Shown: positions 6,982 through 13,785 of the stretch, in pieces
Position numbering within the stretch: the first letter of the stretch is position 1
How the letters are laid out: every line of letters begins with the position of its first letter
DNA from: Bacteroidota bacterium
Lineage (GTDB): Bacteria; Bacteroidota; Bacteroidia; Flavobacteriales; Flavobacteriaceae
NCBI GenBank assembly: GCA_022601215.1
Contig: JAHZIZ010000185.1
Location: 1-13,931 of the forward strand
DNA length: 13,931 bases
Reading direction: 5' to 3'
The notes under the pieces: generated by a model
Databases searched by the model: none
Seen by the model: only the letters and a program-made list of their open reading frames with translations
Told to the model about the DNA's origin: nothing
Translations under genes and position numbers: made by a program

Positions 6982-7689
6982 ATGAAACAAATTATCACAT
7001 CTTTTTTTGCCCTCGCAATAAGTGTCCAATTATTTGCACAAATACCTACTCAAGAAACAAATGCACTAACGGATATTTATGAAAGTACACAAGGAAATCA
7101 ATGGAACCAACAATGGGATCTTAGCCAATCTGTGACAGACTGGCCTGGAGTTACTATTGTAGATGGACATGTTACTGAAATTAGTATGTTGTTCAATAAT
7201 CTAAATGGTCCTATTCCCGCTTCTATAAGTGCACTGACCGAATTAAGGGTCTTAGAGCTTTCCTTCAATAAGATTTCGGGAGCGCTTCCAGAGAGTATTG
7301 GTGAGCTTTCAAAATTAGAATTGTTAGCTTTAAATGGCAACAATCTTAGTGGTACAATACCACAAGACTTAATTAAGTTGACAGATTTAAGACAACTACA
7401 TCTAAGTAGTAATCAGTTGACAGGAGAACTTCCTGTTGGACTTGAGCAGTTGGAAGCCTTGGAAATTTTCAATGTGTTTGATAATAATATGTCGGGCAAT
7501 CTTCCGATACTATTGGCCAAAAGTAGAAACATAAAAGAATTTGTAGTCGCTGAAAATCGCTTTCAGAACACGCAAGAGATATCGAGTATTCTTCTATCTA
7601 ACTCTGGAGGAGTAGATTTTAAAGAAAATACGTTTAACCCATCGGCCAAATCGATCATCGCGATTGAAACGAGCGATGACGAAAATTAA
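6982..7689 (+). CDS. Secreted leucine-rich-repeat protein, plant-type repeats
   Basis: This 235-residue protein has a signal peptide (residues 1-20, ending FAQ) and an N-terminal cap with the Trp-rich motif WNQQWDLSQSVTDWPGV (41-57). About six repeats of exactly 24 residues follow (from roughly 64 to 205). Their pattern is LxxLxLxxNxLxGxIPxxLxxL, the plant-specific LRR class also common in secreted Bacteroidota proteins. After residue 210 there is a short degenerate tail. There is no lipobox Cys, LPXTG or type IX secretion C-terminal domain, so it is probably periplasmic or released. LRR surfaces normally bind proteins; the partner is unknown. A strong terminator follows 31 bases later, so it forms the end of a transcript. 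Confidence 0.9.
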   Translation: MKQIITSFFALAISVQLFAQIPTQETNALTDIYESTQGNQWNQQWDLSQSVTDWPGVTIVDGHVTEISMLFNNLNGPIPASISALTELRVLELSFNKISGALPESIGELSKLELLALNGNNLSGTIPQDLIKLTDLRQLHLSSNQLTGELPVGLEQLEALEIFNVFDNNMSGNLPILLAKSRNIKEFVVAENRFQNTQEISSILLSNSGGVDFKENTFNPSAKSIIAIETSDDEN

Positions 7690-7720
7690 GTTTCATATTA
7701 ATAAGTTTATAGCTCAAAAA

Positions 7721-7748
7721 GGGTGCTAGCAATAGTGCCCTTTTTTTT
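7721..7748 (+). terminator. Intrinsic terminator after the LRR gene
   Basis: The stem GGGTGCTA / TAGTGCCC (8 pairs including two G-U) closes on a GCAA tetraloop and is followed by eight Ts (7741-7748). An A-run at 7716-7720 precedes it. The arrangement is textbook for termination on the plus strand and could act weakly from the other side as well. Confidence 0.9.
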
Positions 7749-7913
7749 GTTGTCTCGTTCTTGTTAAAGAAAATTATCGCAACCTTATTTAGTGCTCTCT
7801 AAAAGTAGGGGAATGAAATACTAACAATAGATTTCCGCTCCACAACATAGATAGCTATTGTTGACCATTTATTCATGGCAACCAAAATTTTCTTTAAATA
7901 AAAGGAATCTTCT

Positions 7914-8765
7914 CTAATTAATTTTTCTTCCACGGAGGATAAAGAAGCCAGCCGAAAAGAACATAAACAAGCTATAAACAGCCGGAGCAATGGCAAAAGT
8001 CGTATTGTTTAATAACACTACGGCAATGGTAATAGCTAACGTTCCATTCTGAATACCAGATTCAATAGCTATAGACGTAGCTTGCGGTTTGTTTAGTCTG
8101 AATAGTTTTGCTGAATAGTACCCAACGGCCATTGTAACTATATTGAGGGCAAAAGCTGCCAGTCCTGCCTGTTTAAAATAGGAGATAAAGTGATCTTTCT
8201 CTTTGATAACTAATCCAACAATTATAAGCGCCAATACTATAGCAGAGCCAATTCTAACCGGTTTGGCCATTCGGGAGGCAAATGCAGGCTTGTAATGTCT
8301 TAATAACATTCCAATAACTATAGGAACAATAACAATGATACATATCTGAATGATTGTTTCCAACACATTGAGTTCTATCAATTGTTCCTTCAGTAAAAAA
8401 TGAGACATGGCAAAATTTACCAAAAAGGGAATAGTAATAATGGTAATTAAACTACTCAAAGCAGTCAAGGTTACCGACAGTGCCAAATCTGCTTTAGACA
8501 AATGAGAAATTAAATTGGAAGTAGGACCACCGGGACAGGCCGCCAAAATCATGATTCCCACGGCAATTTCTGCTGGTAGTTTAAAAACCACAGCGATAGT
8601 GAGTCCAATAATGGGTAATAGGATCAATTGATTTACCAATCCTATAAAGATGGCTTTAGGAAAGAGTACAACGCGTTTAAAGTCAGTCAGAGTAAGCGAC
8701 AGCCCCATACCAAGCATTATAATAATGAGCGATATACCTAATATGAGTGTTGCAGTTGTATCCAT
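7914..8765 (-). CDS. Bile acid:sodium symporter (BASS) family transporter
   Basis: This 283-residue inner-membrane protein has about nine or ten hydrophobic segments. The two family signatures at the unwound helix crossings are present: ACPGGPTSN (76-84) followed by SKADLALSVTLTALSS, and ESGIQNGTLA (235-244), where Glu235 and Gln239 correspond to Na+ site residues of the Neisseria ASBT homologue. Family members carry organic anions such as bile salts, pantoate or pyruvate with Na+; the substrate here cannot be told. It lies 50 bases downstream of the secreted CarboxypepD_reg protein gene on the same strand, so the two may be co-transcribed, although a palindrome in the gap suggests separate control. 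Confidence 0.93.
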   Translation of the reverse strand: MDTTATLILGISLIIIMLGMGLSLTLTDFKRVVLFPKAIFIGLVNQLILLPIIGLTIAVVFKLPAEIAVGIMILAACPGGPTSNLISHLSKADLALSVTLTALSSLITIITIPFLVNFAMSHFLLKEQLIELNVLETIIQICIIVIVPIVIGMLLRHYKPAFASRMAKPVRIGSAIVLALIIVGLVIKEKDHFISYFKQAGLAAFALNIVTMAVGYYSAKLFRLNKPQATSIAIESGIQNGTLAITIAVVLLNNTTFAIAPAVYSLFMFFSAGFFILRGRKIN

Positions 8766-8777
8766 AGTAATAACGAT

Positions 8778-8794
8778 TTGTTAGTCACCAACAA
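8778..8794. repeat. 17-bp near-palindrome upstream of the symporter gene
   Basis: TTGTTAGTCACCAACAA is symmetric at 7 of 8 pairs and lies 13 bases before the symporter start codon. The size and position fit an operator for a dimeric regulator acting on the symporter, but nothing else confirms this. Confidence 0.3.
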
Positions 8795-8815
8795 GATACT
8801 CATAAAAATAAAACC

Positions 8816-10060
8816 TTATCCCTTGCTTAGTTTACGGCGAATTTTATTAATTGCAGATTCAATTGATTTTTCTGGTTCTATCACGTTATAAGGACCCCAA
8901 AATTCTGGATCGGAAAAACCAGAAACGTCATCGCTCATTACAATCGTTGGCTTCATACGATTTTTTATCAAAGCTACTTTTCCACTGGTGTTTCGTTCCC
9001 AGTCTGTCACTGCCATTTCACTCGACAGAGTGTAGGTAGAATTAAATAGTCGACGGCGTTTATCTACCTTAAAAGATAACTGTACATTCCCGTAACTATA
9101 ATACCACTTTCCGTTTCGTTCTTTGTAATCCACTCGATAAGCAGCTTTTGTAGGATAGACATTTACATCGACGGGTTTCTTTTTTACAAAGAGTTCACTT
9201 GCCTCTTTCTCATTTCCTATCACTAGATTATAAGTTGCACCCGTTAAAGCTAATGTTTCGGTATCGATATATAATTTTCCTCTATAACCAGGTGGAGGGA
9301 TCTCTTCTTTTTGATTAAAGTTAACTACGTACACTGAGCGTTCTTGAATCGTTGTAGGCGCACCAAAGCTGAAATTATAATATCCAATAGAGGCATCGGT
9401 GAAAATGTATTCTGGATATTTCATCACATCGATATAGAGCGCTGAGAAAGGACCTCCCTGTAGTTTTAAAGCTACAGTATCCAATCGCTTATAGTCTGTA
9501 CTCTTGCGAGCCCTACGTAATTCAAGCACATCTTTTTTGGACGAGGCATTCGGACTCTTATAGAGATTAATTACAGCTTCAGTTAAGGAAACATTTCTGC
9601 TACGACGTTTGATAGTCTCTCTGTAAAAGGCGGTCATTAACACGTCCTCTTCTAGATCATTCCCTTCCTTATCACTAAATACTTTTCGCACAAGCGCTTC
9701 GGCATTACTGAAAGCGGTAAGGTTGATTTCGCTCAACTCAACCATGGCAGGCACCAATCTGATTTTTTGGTTTTTTGAAAAAGTGCTAAGCGGTATAGTT
9801 AAGGTTTGATAGCCCAAAGAACTAATTTCAAGGATACCATTAGCTTGGTTATCAGGGACTTTTAACGAAAACTCCCCATCTGCATTGGTTATGGTGCTAA
9901 TATTCGTATCCTGAACTCCTACCGTAACAAAAGCTAAAGATTCTTTGGTACCGTTATCCATTACCTCACCATTAAATTCGCTAAAAGTCTCTTGGGCTTC
10001 CAAAGAAAACGAAACGAACAAGGCACTAATTAAACTTAAAACTAAAAGAAACTTTTTCAT
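8816..10060 (-). CDS. Secreted protein with carboxypeptidase-like regulatory domain
   Basis: This 414-residue protein starts with a signal peptide (1-23, ending LEAQ) and then a CarboxypepD_reg-like beta-sandwich (about 28-105, with FVTVGVQDTNISTITNADG and ISSLGYQT). The remaining 300 residues are beta-rich, with no membrane segment or recognised motif. The order is like the N-terminal part of DUF5686 or TonB-linked outer-membrane proteins, but no barrel follows and the length is that of the stand-alone flavobacterial form. It probably sits in the periplasm or on the outer membrane. Function is unknown; the regulatory-like domain usually supports folding or interaction. The start is well fixed by the signal peptide. 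Confidence 0.85.
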   Translation of the reverse strand: MKKFLLVLSLISALFVSFSLEAQETFSEFNGEVMDNGTKESLAFVTVGVQDTNISTITNADGEFSLKVPDNQANGILEISSLGYQTLTIPLSTFSKNQKIRLVPAMVELSEINLTAFSNAEALVRKVFSDKEGNDLEEDVLMTAFYRETIKRRSRNVSLTEAVINLYKSPNASSKKDVLELRRARKSTDYKRLDTVALKLQGGPFSALYIDVMKYPEYIFTDASIGYYNFSFGAPTTIQERSVYVVNFNQKEEIPPPGYRGKLYIDTETLALTGATYNLVIGNEKEASELFVKKKPVDVNVYPTKAAYRVDYKERNGKWYYSYGNVQLSFKVDKRRRLFNSTYTLSSEMAVTDWERNTSGKVALIKNRMKPTIVMSDDVSGFSDPEFWGPYNVIEPEKSIESAINKIRRKLSKG

Positions 10061-10113
10061 AGTCTGAGAGTTTTTATTTCAGTAGGAAGGTACAATTTTT
10101 ACGGCATTTTTGG

Positions 10114-10129
10114 AAGAGAATCCTCTCTT
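10114..10129. repeat. Inverted repeat in divergent intergenic region
   Basis: AAGAGA and TCTCTT form 6-base arms around ATCC. It lies between the divergent secreted-protein and tail-tube-like genes, 54 bases before the former's start codon, where an operator could sit. Such short repeats arise by chance, so this is only a candidate. Confidence 0.2.
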
Positions 10130-10157
10130 GGAAACAAAACACAAATTACACGCCTTA

Positions 10158-10185
10158 TTGGTCTTAATTATTTTCACTATCTTTA
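10158..10185 (+). promoter_or_regulatory. Promoter (TTG-N17-TATCTTTA) for the tail-tube-like gene
   Basis: TTG at 10158-10160 and TATCTTTA at 10178-10185 (one mismatch to TAnnTTTG, at the last base) are 17 nt apart. The ATG at 10211 is 25 nt after the box. The same octamer TATCTTTA occurs before the coiled-coil gene pair at 11148. Confidence 0.45.
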
Positions 10186-10210
10186 TTAGACTACTAATCA
10201 ACTTTTTACC

Positions 10211-10651
10211 ATGAACACATCTCCACAACAACGTCCAGAATTTTACTTTGAACTTTCCGCTAATGGAGAACAAACAACTTTTACTGAAGTAGAAGGAATG
10301 GTAACTGACGTCGCGCTTCGCAACAACCTACAAGCGGGAGACAACCCCTTTAAATTTAGATTACCTTCGATTCCAAAGGGGCAACATTTGGTGTTAAAAA
10401 ATGGGAAGGCAAGTCAGAATTCCAAGCTAGGACAATGGTGTGCTGAAGCCAATAATCCAGAAGTACAAACTCCGAAAAACAAGGCCACGCTTCGTTTAAA
10501 AGACGCACAGGGCAATGCCTTGGTAGAATGGGATCTGCATAGTGCGCATCCTATACATAGCAAAACCGCCCCTCCGACAACCAAGGACGCCCCTCAACAA
10601 TGGGAACAGGTGGATTTGGCATATTCCTTTTTCACGCTGCATAAGAGGTAA
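10211..10651 (+). CDS. Orphan phage/contractile-injection tail-tube protein (T4 gp19-like)
   Basis: The 146 residues match the layout of the T4 gp19/'phage tail region' family used by tailed phages and extracellular contractile injection systems. The elements are an N-terminal strand FYFELSANG (11-19), TFTEVEGM (23-30) in place of the usual F-x-E-V-S-G-L, and FKFRLPSIPKGQHLVLKNG (47-65) for the conserved K-x-x-x-LTLKRG block. LGQWC (73-77) replaces the usual LWDWY-type helix, and LRLKDAQGNALVEWDLHSAHPI (94-115) matches the LLDEAGNPVARW block. The family ending VDLAYSFF (134-141) is also present. The normal product forms hexameric rings of the inner tube. No sheath, baseplate, spike, ATPase or terminase gene is in the window, so this is either a stray remnant, part of a split locus, or a reused tube protein. 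The reading frame is intact. Confidence 0.8.
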   Translation: MNTSPQQRPEFYFELSANGEQTTFTEVEGMVTDVALRNNLQAGDNPFKFRLPSIPKGQHLVLKNGKASQNSKLGQWCAEANNPEVQTPKNKATLRLKDAQGNALVEWDLHSAHPIHSKTAPPTTKDAPQQWEQVDLAYSFFTLHKR

Positions 10652-10725
10652 TAGAATTTCATTACGTACTTAATAAATTTTGCCTCATCTCTGTCATAGC
10701 CTAATCTCAGCTTAAAACAACCGTT

Positions 10726-11103
10726 ATGAGAAAAACAATATTAGTTTTAATTGCGTTACTTTTTGCAGCTGCAGCTGCCTATTTTTTCTTTGCTGAAGGG
10801 CACCGAGAAGATATCGGTGAACTTGAGATATATTCCTATGACGCTAAACAAAAGTATTGCGTCTACAAGATTATCGCTGTTGATACTGCCGATTCACATT
10901 CTATGAAAATTGGGACTAAGATTTGCATTGTATGTACAGAAGATTGGCCAGGTGTAGAAGTAGGTGGCGAGAAACAATGTTGGTCTCGAATTACCTTTGG
11001 ATCGGCCAGTGGCCAATATGTATACGACGCAGATTTATTTGATTCTTTACAAAAAGGATGTACCGCCTGTACCGATGCAGCGGTATATTATAATAAACCA
11101 TGA
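10726..11103 (+). CDS. Six-cysteine membrane-anchored or secreted small protein
   Basis: This 125-residue protein has an N-terminal hydrophobic segment (about 4-23, MRK then an Ala/Phe-rich core). It could be a signal anchor or a signal peptide without a clear cleavage site. The outer domain holds six cysteines at 45, 67, 70, 85, 112 and 115, two pairs of them as CIVC and CTAC. Neither pair is followed by His, so these are not c-type heme sites. Disulfides or metal binding are the likely roles. I do not recognise the family. It lies 74 bases after the tail-tube-like gene on the same strand, with no terminator visible between, so co-transcription is possible. Confidence 0.7.
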   Translation: MRKTILVLIALLFAAAAAYFFFAEGHREDIGELEIYSYDAKQKYCVYKIIAVDTADSHSMKIGTKICIVCTEDWPGVEVGGEKQCWSRITFGSASGQYVYDADLFDSLQKGCTACTDAAVYYNKP

Positions 11104-11147
11104 GCACCTCCCATTAGTCTAAATATCAAAAGAATTAGAAAATTTCC

Positions 11148-11155
11148 TATCTTTA
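11148..11155 (+). promoter_or_regulatory. Possible -7 box TATCTTTA upstream of the terminator-containing leader
   Basis: TATCTTTA matches TAnnTTTG except for its last base and is identical to the box at 10178. It forms one arm of the hairpin TATCTTT-AACA-AAAGATA (11148-11165). No TTG is present at the right distance, so the call is weak. If real, the transcript starts near 11160 and reads straight into the terminator at 11169. Confidence 0.3.
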
Positions 11156-11168
11156 ACAAAAGATACCT

Positions 11169-11219
11169 CCCCATCTTCAATACTGGTCAATTAAGACTGT
11201 CATTGGATGGGGTTTTTTT
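11169..11219 (+). terminator. Intrinsic terminator between the Cys-rich and coiled-coil genes
   Basis: CCCCATC (11169-11175) pairs perfectly with GATGGGG (11206-11212), and the stem is extended by CAAT/ATTG after a two-base bulge. Seven Ts follow (11213-11219). It lies 66 bases after the Cys-rich gene and ends only 24 bases before the next ATG, so it may end the first transcript, attenuate the second, or do both. Confidence 0.8.
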
Positions 11220-11243
11220 ATACCAATTAACTATACCAAAAAC

Positions 11244-11537
11244 ATGAGTAAAAAAGACAAATCCATTGATTTAAGTAAGTTAAAAATAACCTCTGGACTT
11301 AGCCTTATAGGAATTCTTATTGGGTTTGGAGTTTCAATTGGAGTTAACGTAAATTCCTTTAATAATATGAAAGAACAGCTTTCTGGTCTTTCTGAAACAA
11401 TGGACGACCTAGAATCGAAGCTCTACGATAAATTTGAAAAACAAACGGCAACTTTCAATACCGAAATAAAAGAGGTTAGAGATAGTAACTCTAGAATGGA
11501 AGGAAAAATGGATGCCTATTTACAAAATCTCAAGTAG
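11244..11537 (+). CDS. Small membrane-anchored coiled-coil protein
   Basis: The 97 residues consist of a charged Lys-rich head (1-15), one membrane helix (about 16-35, with LIGILIGFGVSIGV), and a heptad-patterned helix (40-97) rich in Glu, Lys, Met and Leu. No catalytic motif or cysteine is visible. The topology is probably N-in with the coiled coil outside the membrane, by analogy with its neighbour, but this is not certain. Its TAG stop is one base before the start of the next gene, so the two are almost certainly one operon and may form a complex through their coiled coils. I do not recognise the family. Confidence 0.7.
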   Translation: MSKKDKSIDLSKLKITSGLSLIGILIGFGVSIGVNVNSFNNMKEQLSGLSETMDDLESKLYDKFEKQTATFNTEIKEVRDSNSRMEGKMDAYLQNLK

Positions 11538-11538
11538 C

Positions 11539-12390
11539 ATGTTCGATAAACGATTGCATATACTTCTCTATGGACTATTGGTAGTTTATATTGGAGTTTC
11601 CTTAGGGCAACACTATCATTTTAAAAAAGAGATTGCTCAAAAAGAACAACGCATAGATGATTTCAAACAGCTCATCTCCAAGAACGATGAAAAAATTGAG
11701 CAGGTACGAGCCTTAAAAAAATCCTATTGGATGGTAGAATCACTTTTAGACTCCCTTATAGAAGTGAAACAAAACGATGCGAAAAAGAGAAGTATTCCAT
11801 ACTCCCTGTCATCAAACACAGAGGGAATACCGAGTCCAAATTCAACTATAACAAAACCTCCCCCTCCAAACCCTGTTCCAATTGAACCAACCCAATCAGA
11901 GGATGTTGAGACTCCAATAGAAACCAATGAAACGGAAGATAACATCACGGAAAAAAAAGAATCGGAATCATTACATGTGTCTATAGAAGAGAGTGAGGAT
12001 GTATCCTTAGACAATTTAAATGATAAAGAAGTTGTAGCAGCAGCCAAAAAAGCAAAAAGATTTTTCTTTAAAGAAATTACGAGGATATATAGCAACATTA
12101 AAAAACCTCGAGAAGTTCGTTCCAATGACAAATACATTTGGATAGAGATAGACTCAGATTATGGAAATTATAAAAACCCGCTGTGGAAAATGATTCGCGG
12201 CATTACCATAAATGGCACCTATGTAGACATTAACGACATAAAAGAAAACATCCGCAACTCCCCTTCCGGATTTATAGCAACTTATTATATAGAAGTAAGA
12301 ATACCGAGAGATGTAGTTTTCGTGCAACGAAATCAAATAATTTTAACTGCAGATACGGAATACATTGGGTGGTTATTTGTCCATAAATGA
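11539..12390 (+). CDS. Membrane-anchored coiled-coil protein with acidic linker and unknown C-terminal domain
   Basis: The start chosen is the ATG at 11539, one base after the preceding stop. The ATG at 11512 would add nine residues and overlap the upstream gene by 26 bases. The 283 residues hold a short basic head, a membrane helix (8-23), a coiled coil (28-80), a proline-rich stretch (KPPPPNPVP, 106-114) and a long acidic Glu/Asp/Ser/Thr linker to about 160. A compact C-terminal domain follows (163-283, with WIEIDSDYG, WKMIRGITINGTYVDI and IEVRIPRDVVFV), probably beta-rich. The plan is that of a protein spanning from the inner membrane out into the periplasm to present a terminal domain. 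No known family is recognised. Confidence 0.75.
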   Translation: MFDKRLHILLYGLLVVYIGVSLGQHYHFKKEIAQKEQRIDDFKQLISKNDEKIEQVRALKKSYWMVESLLDSLIEVKQNDAKKRSIPYSLSSNTEGIPSPNSTITKPPPPNPVPIEPTQSEDVETPIETNETEDNITEKKESESLHVSIEESEDVSLDNLNDKEVVAAAKKAKRFFFKEITRIYSNIKKPREVRSNDKYIWIEIDSDYGNYKNPLWKMIRGITINGTYVDINDIKENIRNSPSGFIATYYIEVRIPRDVVFVQRNQIILTADTEYIGWLFVHK

Positions 12391-12559
12391 CCTTAAGTTA
12401 AGTACCACTTCGGTAATGACATACCATTTATGTGGGATTTTTACAGGAACCATCAGCATAAATATGTATCAAGGAGAATTCTTTCAAACAGTGACTAATT
12501 CTATGGTTTCTATAAGAGGTTAAAAAGAAAACATACTCTTTCGAAAATACTGTAAAACA

Positions 12560-13114
12560 ATGTTCCCAATGTCGAACTCTAGCAACATCACTCTTAGAGA
12601 AATGCAACTACAAGACATCGATCTTTTAGTGGCTTATTGGCTGGAATCGAACCCCGAATTTTTAATTGGCATGGGAGTCGATTTGGACAAGCTTCCCACG
12701 GAACGTAAGTTGCGAGAAGCGTTCACAAATCAAATTAACTGCCCAATTCCTCATAAGCAATCTTATGCCTTGATTTGGGAACTAGACGGAAAGCCTATTG
12801 GGCATTCCAATGTAAACCAAATTGAATTTGGAAAACAGGCAACCATGCATTTACATGTTTGGACTTCTACACATCGTAAAAAAGGAATGGGGTCACAATT
12901 GGTAATGAAGTCCCTTCCCTTCTATTTTGAAAAATTAAAAATTGAAACGCTTATTTGTGAACCGTACGCCCTTAATCCAGCGCCTAACAACACCTTGAAA
13001 AAAGTTGGCTTTCGGTTTATAAAAAAGTATACTACCACTCCAGGAGCCTCCAATTTTAAACAGGAAGTGAACCGTTGGGAACTAACCAAGGAAGATTACT
13101 TACGTATCCAATAG
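12560..13114 (+). CDS. GNAT-family N-acetyltransferase
   Basis: This 184-residue protein uses acetyl-CoA to acetylate an unknown amine. It has the N-terminal ITLREMQLQDID strand-helix (10-21), a beta pair around ELDGKPIGHSNVN (74-86), and motif A with HLHVW leading into the pyrophosphate loop RKKGMG (106-111) and helix. Motif B-like elements near ICEPYALNPAPNNTLKKVGFRFI complete the fold; the NPAPNNTLKKVGF block is typical of the RimJ/RimL-like subgroup. The in-frame ATG at 12569 is an alternative start and would remove three residues. The gene stands alone, with 169 bases before it and 197 after. Confidence 0.9.
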   Translation: MFPMSNSSNITLREMQLQDIDLLVAYWLESNPEFLIGMGVDLDKLPTERKLREAFTNQINCPIPHKQSYALIWELDGKPIGHSNVNQIEFGKQATMHLHVWTSTHRKKGMGSQLVMKSLPFYFEKLKIETLICEPYALNPAPNNTLKKVGFRFIKKYTTTPGASNFKQEVNRWELTKEDYLRIQ

Positions 13115-13153
13115 TTATAATACCAGTCTTATAGTTGTTTAATTGTAATACAT

Positions 13154-13291
13154 CTATGAAAAAAACAGCCAAACCCAATGGTATAATGTTATTTCAAACA
13201 AGTAATACTTCTCATCGGTAGCAGAAGATACCACATCTTTTTTAGCTAATTTCGTCATACGGAATAAGCCAAAACTTTCCACCTTCGTCAT
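13154..13291 (-). CDS. Possible 45-residue small protein
   Basis: A short minus-strand frame between the acetyltransferase and trmL encodes 45 residues starting MTKVESFGLFRMTKLAKK and ending in an aromatic YHWVWLFFS tail. The codons look ordinary for this genome and the stop is TAG. The frame stays open further upstream, but an earlier start would lie inside trmL. No promoter box or known family supports it, so it may be chance, a decayed gene, or a small membrane-active peptide. Confidence 0.25.
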   Translation of the reverse strand: MTKVESFGLFRMTKLAKKDVVSSATDEKYYLFEITLYHWVWLFFS

Positions 13292-13311
13292 GTTTATAAA
13301 ACTGTAAAATA

Positions 13312-13764
13312 ATGGGATATAATATTGTATTAATTGAGCCAGAGATACCAACAAATACCGGAAACATTGGCCGATTGAGCCTTGCCTCTGGATCCAAATT
13401 ACATCTGGTAAAACCCTTTGGGTTTGAGCTAACAGACGCTCGTTTAAAACGAGCAGGATTGGACTACTGGAAACATCTTACTGTAGAGATATACGAGAAT
13501 ATTACCGACTTTTATACTAAAAACAAAGAGAAGAAATTCGCCTATTTCTCGAGTCACGGAACTAAAGATTACTGCGCTATTGATTATCAAGACGAAATGT
13601 TTTTTGTTTTTGGAAAAGAATCGAGTGGTTTACCAAAAGAAATTATTGAAACCAATTCAGATAAAGTTTACAACATACCAATTTTCAGTCCACATATTAG
13701 AAGCTTAAACTTGGCCAATGCTGTGGGGATTGTTGTGTATGAAGGAATTCGTAATATCAAATAA
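13312..13764 (+). CDS. trmL: tRNA (cytidine(34)-2'-O)-methyltransferase TrmL
   Basis: This 150-residue SPOUT (SpoU-like) enzyme 2'-O-methylates the wobble base of certain tRNA-Leu species using S-adenosylmethionine. The family blocks are all present: IEPEIPTNTGNIGRLSL (8-24) with the conserved Asn/Arg, LVKPFGF (32-38), LDYW (50-53), FGKESSGLP (100-108) and the knot motif RSLNLANAVGIVVYEG (130-145). It has the short, minimal TrmL length without an extra N-terminal RNA-binding domain. The start at MGYNIVLIEP is standard for the family. Confidence 0.95.
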   Translation: MGYNIVLIEPEIPTNTGNIGRLSLASGSKLHLVKPFGFELTDARLKRAGLDYWKHLTVEIYENITDFYTKNKEKKFAYFSSHGTKDYCAIDYQDEMFFVFGKESSGLPKEIIETNSDKVYNIPIFSPHIRSLNLANAVGIVVYEGIRNIK

Positions 13765-13785
13765 CTTCTGATATATAAGAGATTA

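Noticed and set aside
7824..7861. ACAATAG/CTATTGT inverted repeat between the LRR and symporter genes, considered as terminator of the symporter.
   Set aside because: The loop is 24 bases and no T-run follows on the minus strand; chance is sufficient in this AT-rich gap.
7799..7996. A minus-strand frame overlapping the 3' end of the symporter gene.
   Set aside because: It runs through the end of the well-supported symporter gene in another frame and shows no motif.
10085..10092. TACCTTCC on the minus strand as promoter for the secreted CarboxypepD_reg protein.
   Set aside because: It matches only six of eight box positions at best and has no TTG at the right distance.
11512..11514. The upstream ATG as start of the second coiled-coil protein.
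   Set aside because: It lies 26 bases inside the preceding gene, whereas the ATG at 11539 follows that gene's stop by one base and directly precedes the basic head and membrane helix.
12416..12523. A plus-strand frame of 35 codons from ATG 12416 in the gap before the GNAT gene.
   Set aside because: It has no promoter box, no recognisable family and ordinary length for chance in AT-rich DNA; it might be a gene remnant but nothing supports it.
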